Below are positions 6,105 to 6,339 of a stretch of DNA of 6,339 nt, in pieces; position 1 is the first letter of the stretch; each line of letters begins with the position of its first letter. The notes under the pieces were generated by a model. The model saw only the letters and a program-made list of their open reading frames with translations. It was not told where the DNA came from and ran no database searches. The DNA comes from Chloroflexota bacterium (GTDB lineage: Bacteria > Chloroflexota > Limnocylindria > QHBO01): positions 1 through 6,339 of the forward strand of contig JACDHU010000109.1 of NCBI GenBank assembly GCA_013820865.1, given 5' to 3'. The position numbers and the translations under genes are program-made.

Positions 6105-6135
6105 TACGCATCGGTTCGGTTGCGACCGATGCGTA
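6105..6135. repeat. Perfect 11-bp inverted repeat between the receiver gene and the mini-protein gene
   Basis: TACGCATCGGT (6105-6115) and ACCGATGCGTA (6125-6135) are exact reverse complements around a 9-nt loop. On the minus strand it follows the receiver stop by 48 nt and precedes the mini-protein ATG by 30 nt. It may end the receiver transcript without a T tail or serve as an operator for the mini-protein promoter. The visible receiver fragment has no DNA-binding domain after it, so that protein is an unlikely ligand. Confidence 0.85.
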
Positions 6136-6183
6136 TGCAAGCCGTCTGCCGATCACGGGTTGTGTTGGTGCACGCCGACACCA

Positions 6184-6339
6184 CTATTTGGCCGCGGCGA
6201 GCCCCTCCAGGCAGCCAGCGTCGATCATCTCCATGACTGCGGCGAGATGGAAGGGCTTGCTGATGCGCGGCCGCGTATCGAGTCGCTCTTCGTCGCGCGG
6301 GTGGCTGCTCTGGGCAGAGGTGACGAGATACGGGATCCC
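6184..6339 (-). CDS. Response-regulator receiver domain, C-terminal fragment (5' end off right edge)
   Basis: Fifty-one residues are visible, beginning GIPYLVTSAQSS and ending at a TAG at 6184-6186. The pattern fits the last third of a CheY-like receiver: a beta-4 strand with the switch Thr/Ser (IPYLVTSA, residues 2-9), then a beta-5 strand ending in the invariant lysine with its cis-proline (ISKPF, K28-P29-F30), then a final helix (HLAAVMEMIDAGCLEGL). The phospho-acceptor Asp must lie outside the window. The protein stops right after this helix, so there is no C-terminal DNA-binding output domain. It is either a stand-alone CheY-type regulator or the C-terminal receiver of a hybrid histidine kinase or similar protein. 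The same-strand mini-protein gene begins 109 nt downstream. Confidence 0.75.
   Translation of the reverse strand, partial: GIPYLVTSAQSSHPRDEERLDTRPRISKPFHLAAVMEMIDAGCLEGLAAAK

Noticed and set aside
6074..6140. TTG start at 6140 giving a 77-aa form of the mini-protein
   Set aside because: The extension would translate the inverted repeat at 6105-6135 and add a long basic tail before the signal segment. The ATG at 6074 has a purine-rich site at suitable distance and gives a normal signal-peptide N terminus.
6162..6181. Possible terminator just after the receiver stop
   Set aside because: GTGTTGG/CCGACAC pairs on the plus strand with a G-U wobble. The same pair is a C-A mismatch in minus-strand RNA, which is the strand that matters, and there is no T run.

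Overview
The window is a GC-rich bacterial chromosome segment with six protein genes or gene fragments. Five are on the minus strand and one is on the plus strand. GC-biased third positions, several genes with no recognisable Shine-Dalgarno sequence, and the style of the secreted multidomain protein and of the Pro/Ser/Glu-linked HExxH peptidase suggest an environmental Chloroflexota-type bacterium (for example Limnocylindria) or a similar high-GC phylum. That assignment is inference; no marker here settles it.

Layout. Positions 1-1673 (minus) hold the N-terminal 557 residues of a large secreted beta-rich surface protein whose end lies off the left edge. Positions 1674-1971 carry no gene and should contain its promoter. 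Positions 1972-2613 (minus) encode a complete UlaG-like metallo-beta-lactamase-fold hydrolase. Positions 2614-2855 are a divergent promoter region with a perfect 14-bp inverted repeat next to a G-tract run. Positions 2856-4187 (plus) encode a membrane-anchored or secreted HExxH zinc metallopeptidase. It converges, with a 15-nt gap, on argS (4203-5855, minus), the complete arginyl-tRNA synthetase. Upstream of argS on the same strand are a 55-aa secreted or membrane mini-protein (5907-6074) and, entering from the right edge, the C-terminal end of a response-regulator receiver domain (6184-6339).

No metabolic pathway or defence system links these genes. argS is housekeeping, and the others look like cell-surface or signalling functions. 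The most informative non-coding signals are three perfect inverted repeats (14, 11 and 11 bp, loops of 8-9 nt, none with a T tail) at gene boundaries. One is wrapped around the argS start region and contains its likely -10 element. A second theme is that three genes (argS, the hydrolase, the peptidase) lack a Shine-Dalgarno sequence and have -10-like hexamers only 6-10 nt before the start codon, as expected for leaderless or near-leaderless transcripts. The two small/secreted minus-strand genes do show purine-rich ribosome-binding sites.

I found no tRNA, rRNA, CRISPR array, insertion sequence, transposase or prophage gene. I did not find a convincing new multi-gene system. The best candidates for something undescribed are the mini-protein beside the receiver gene and the structured boundary elements.
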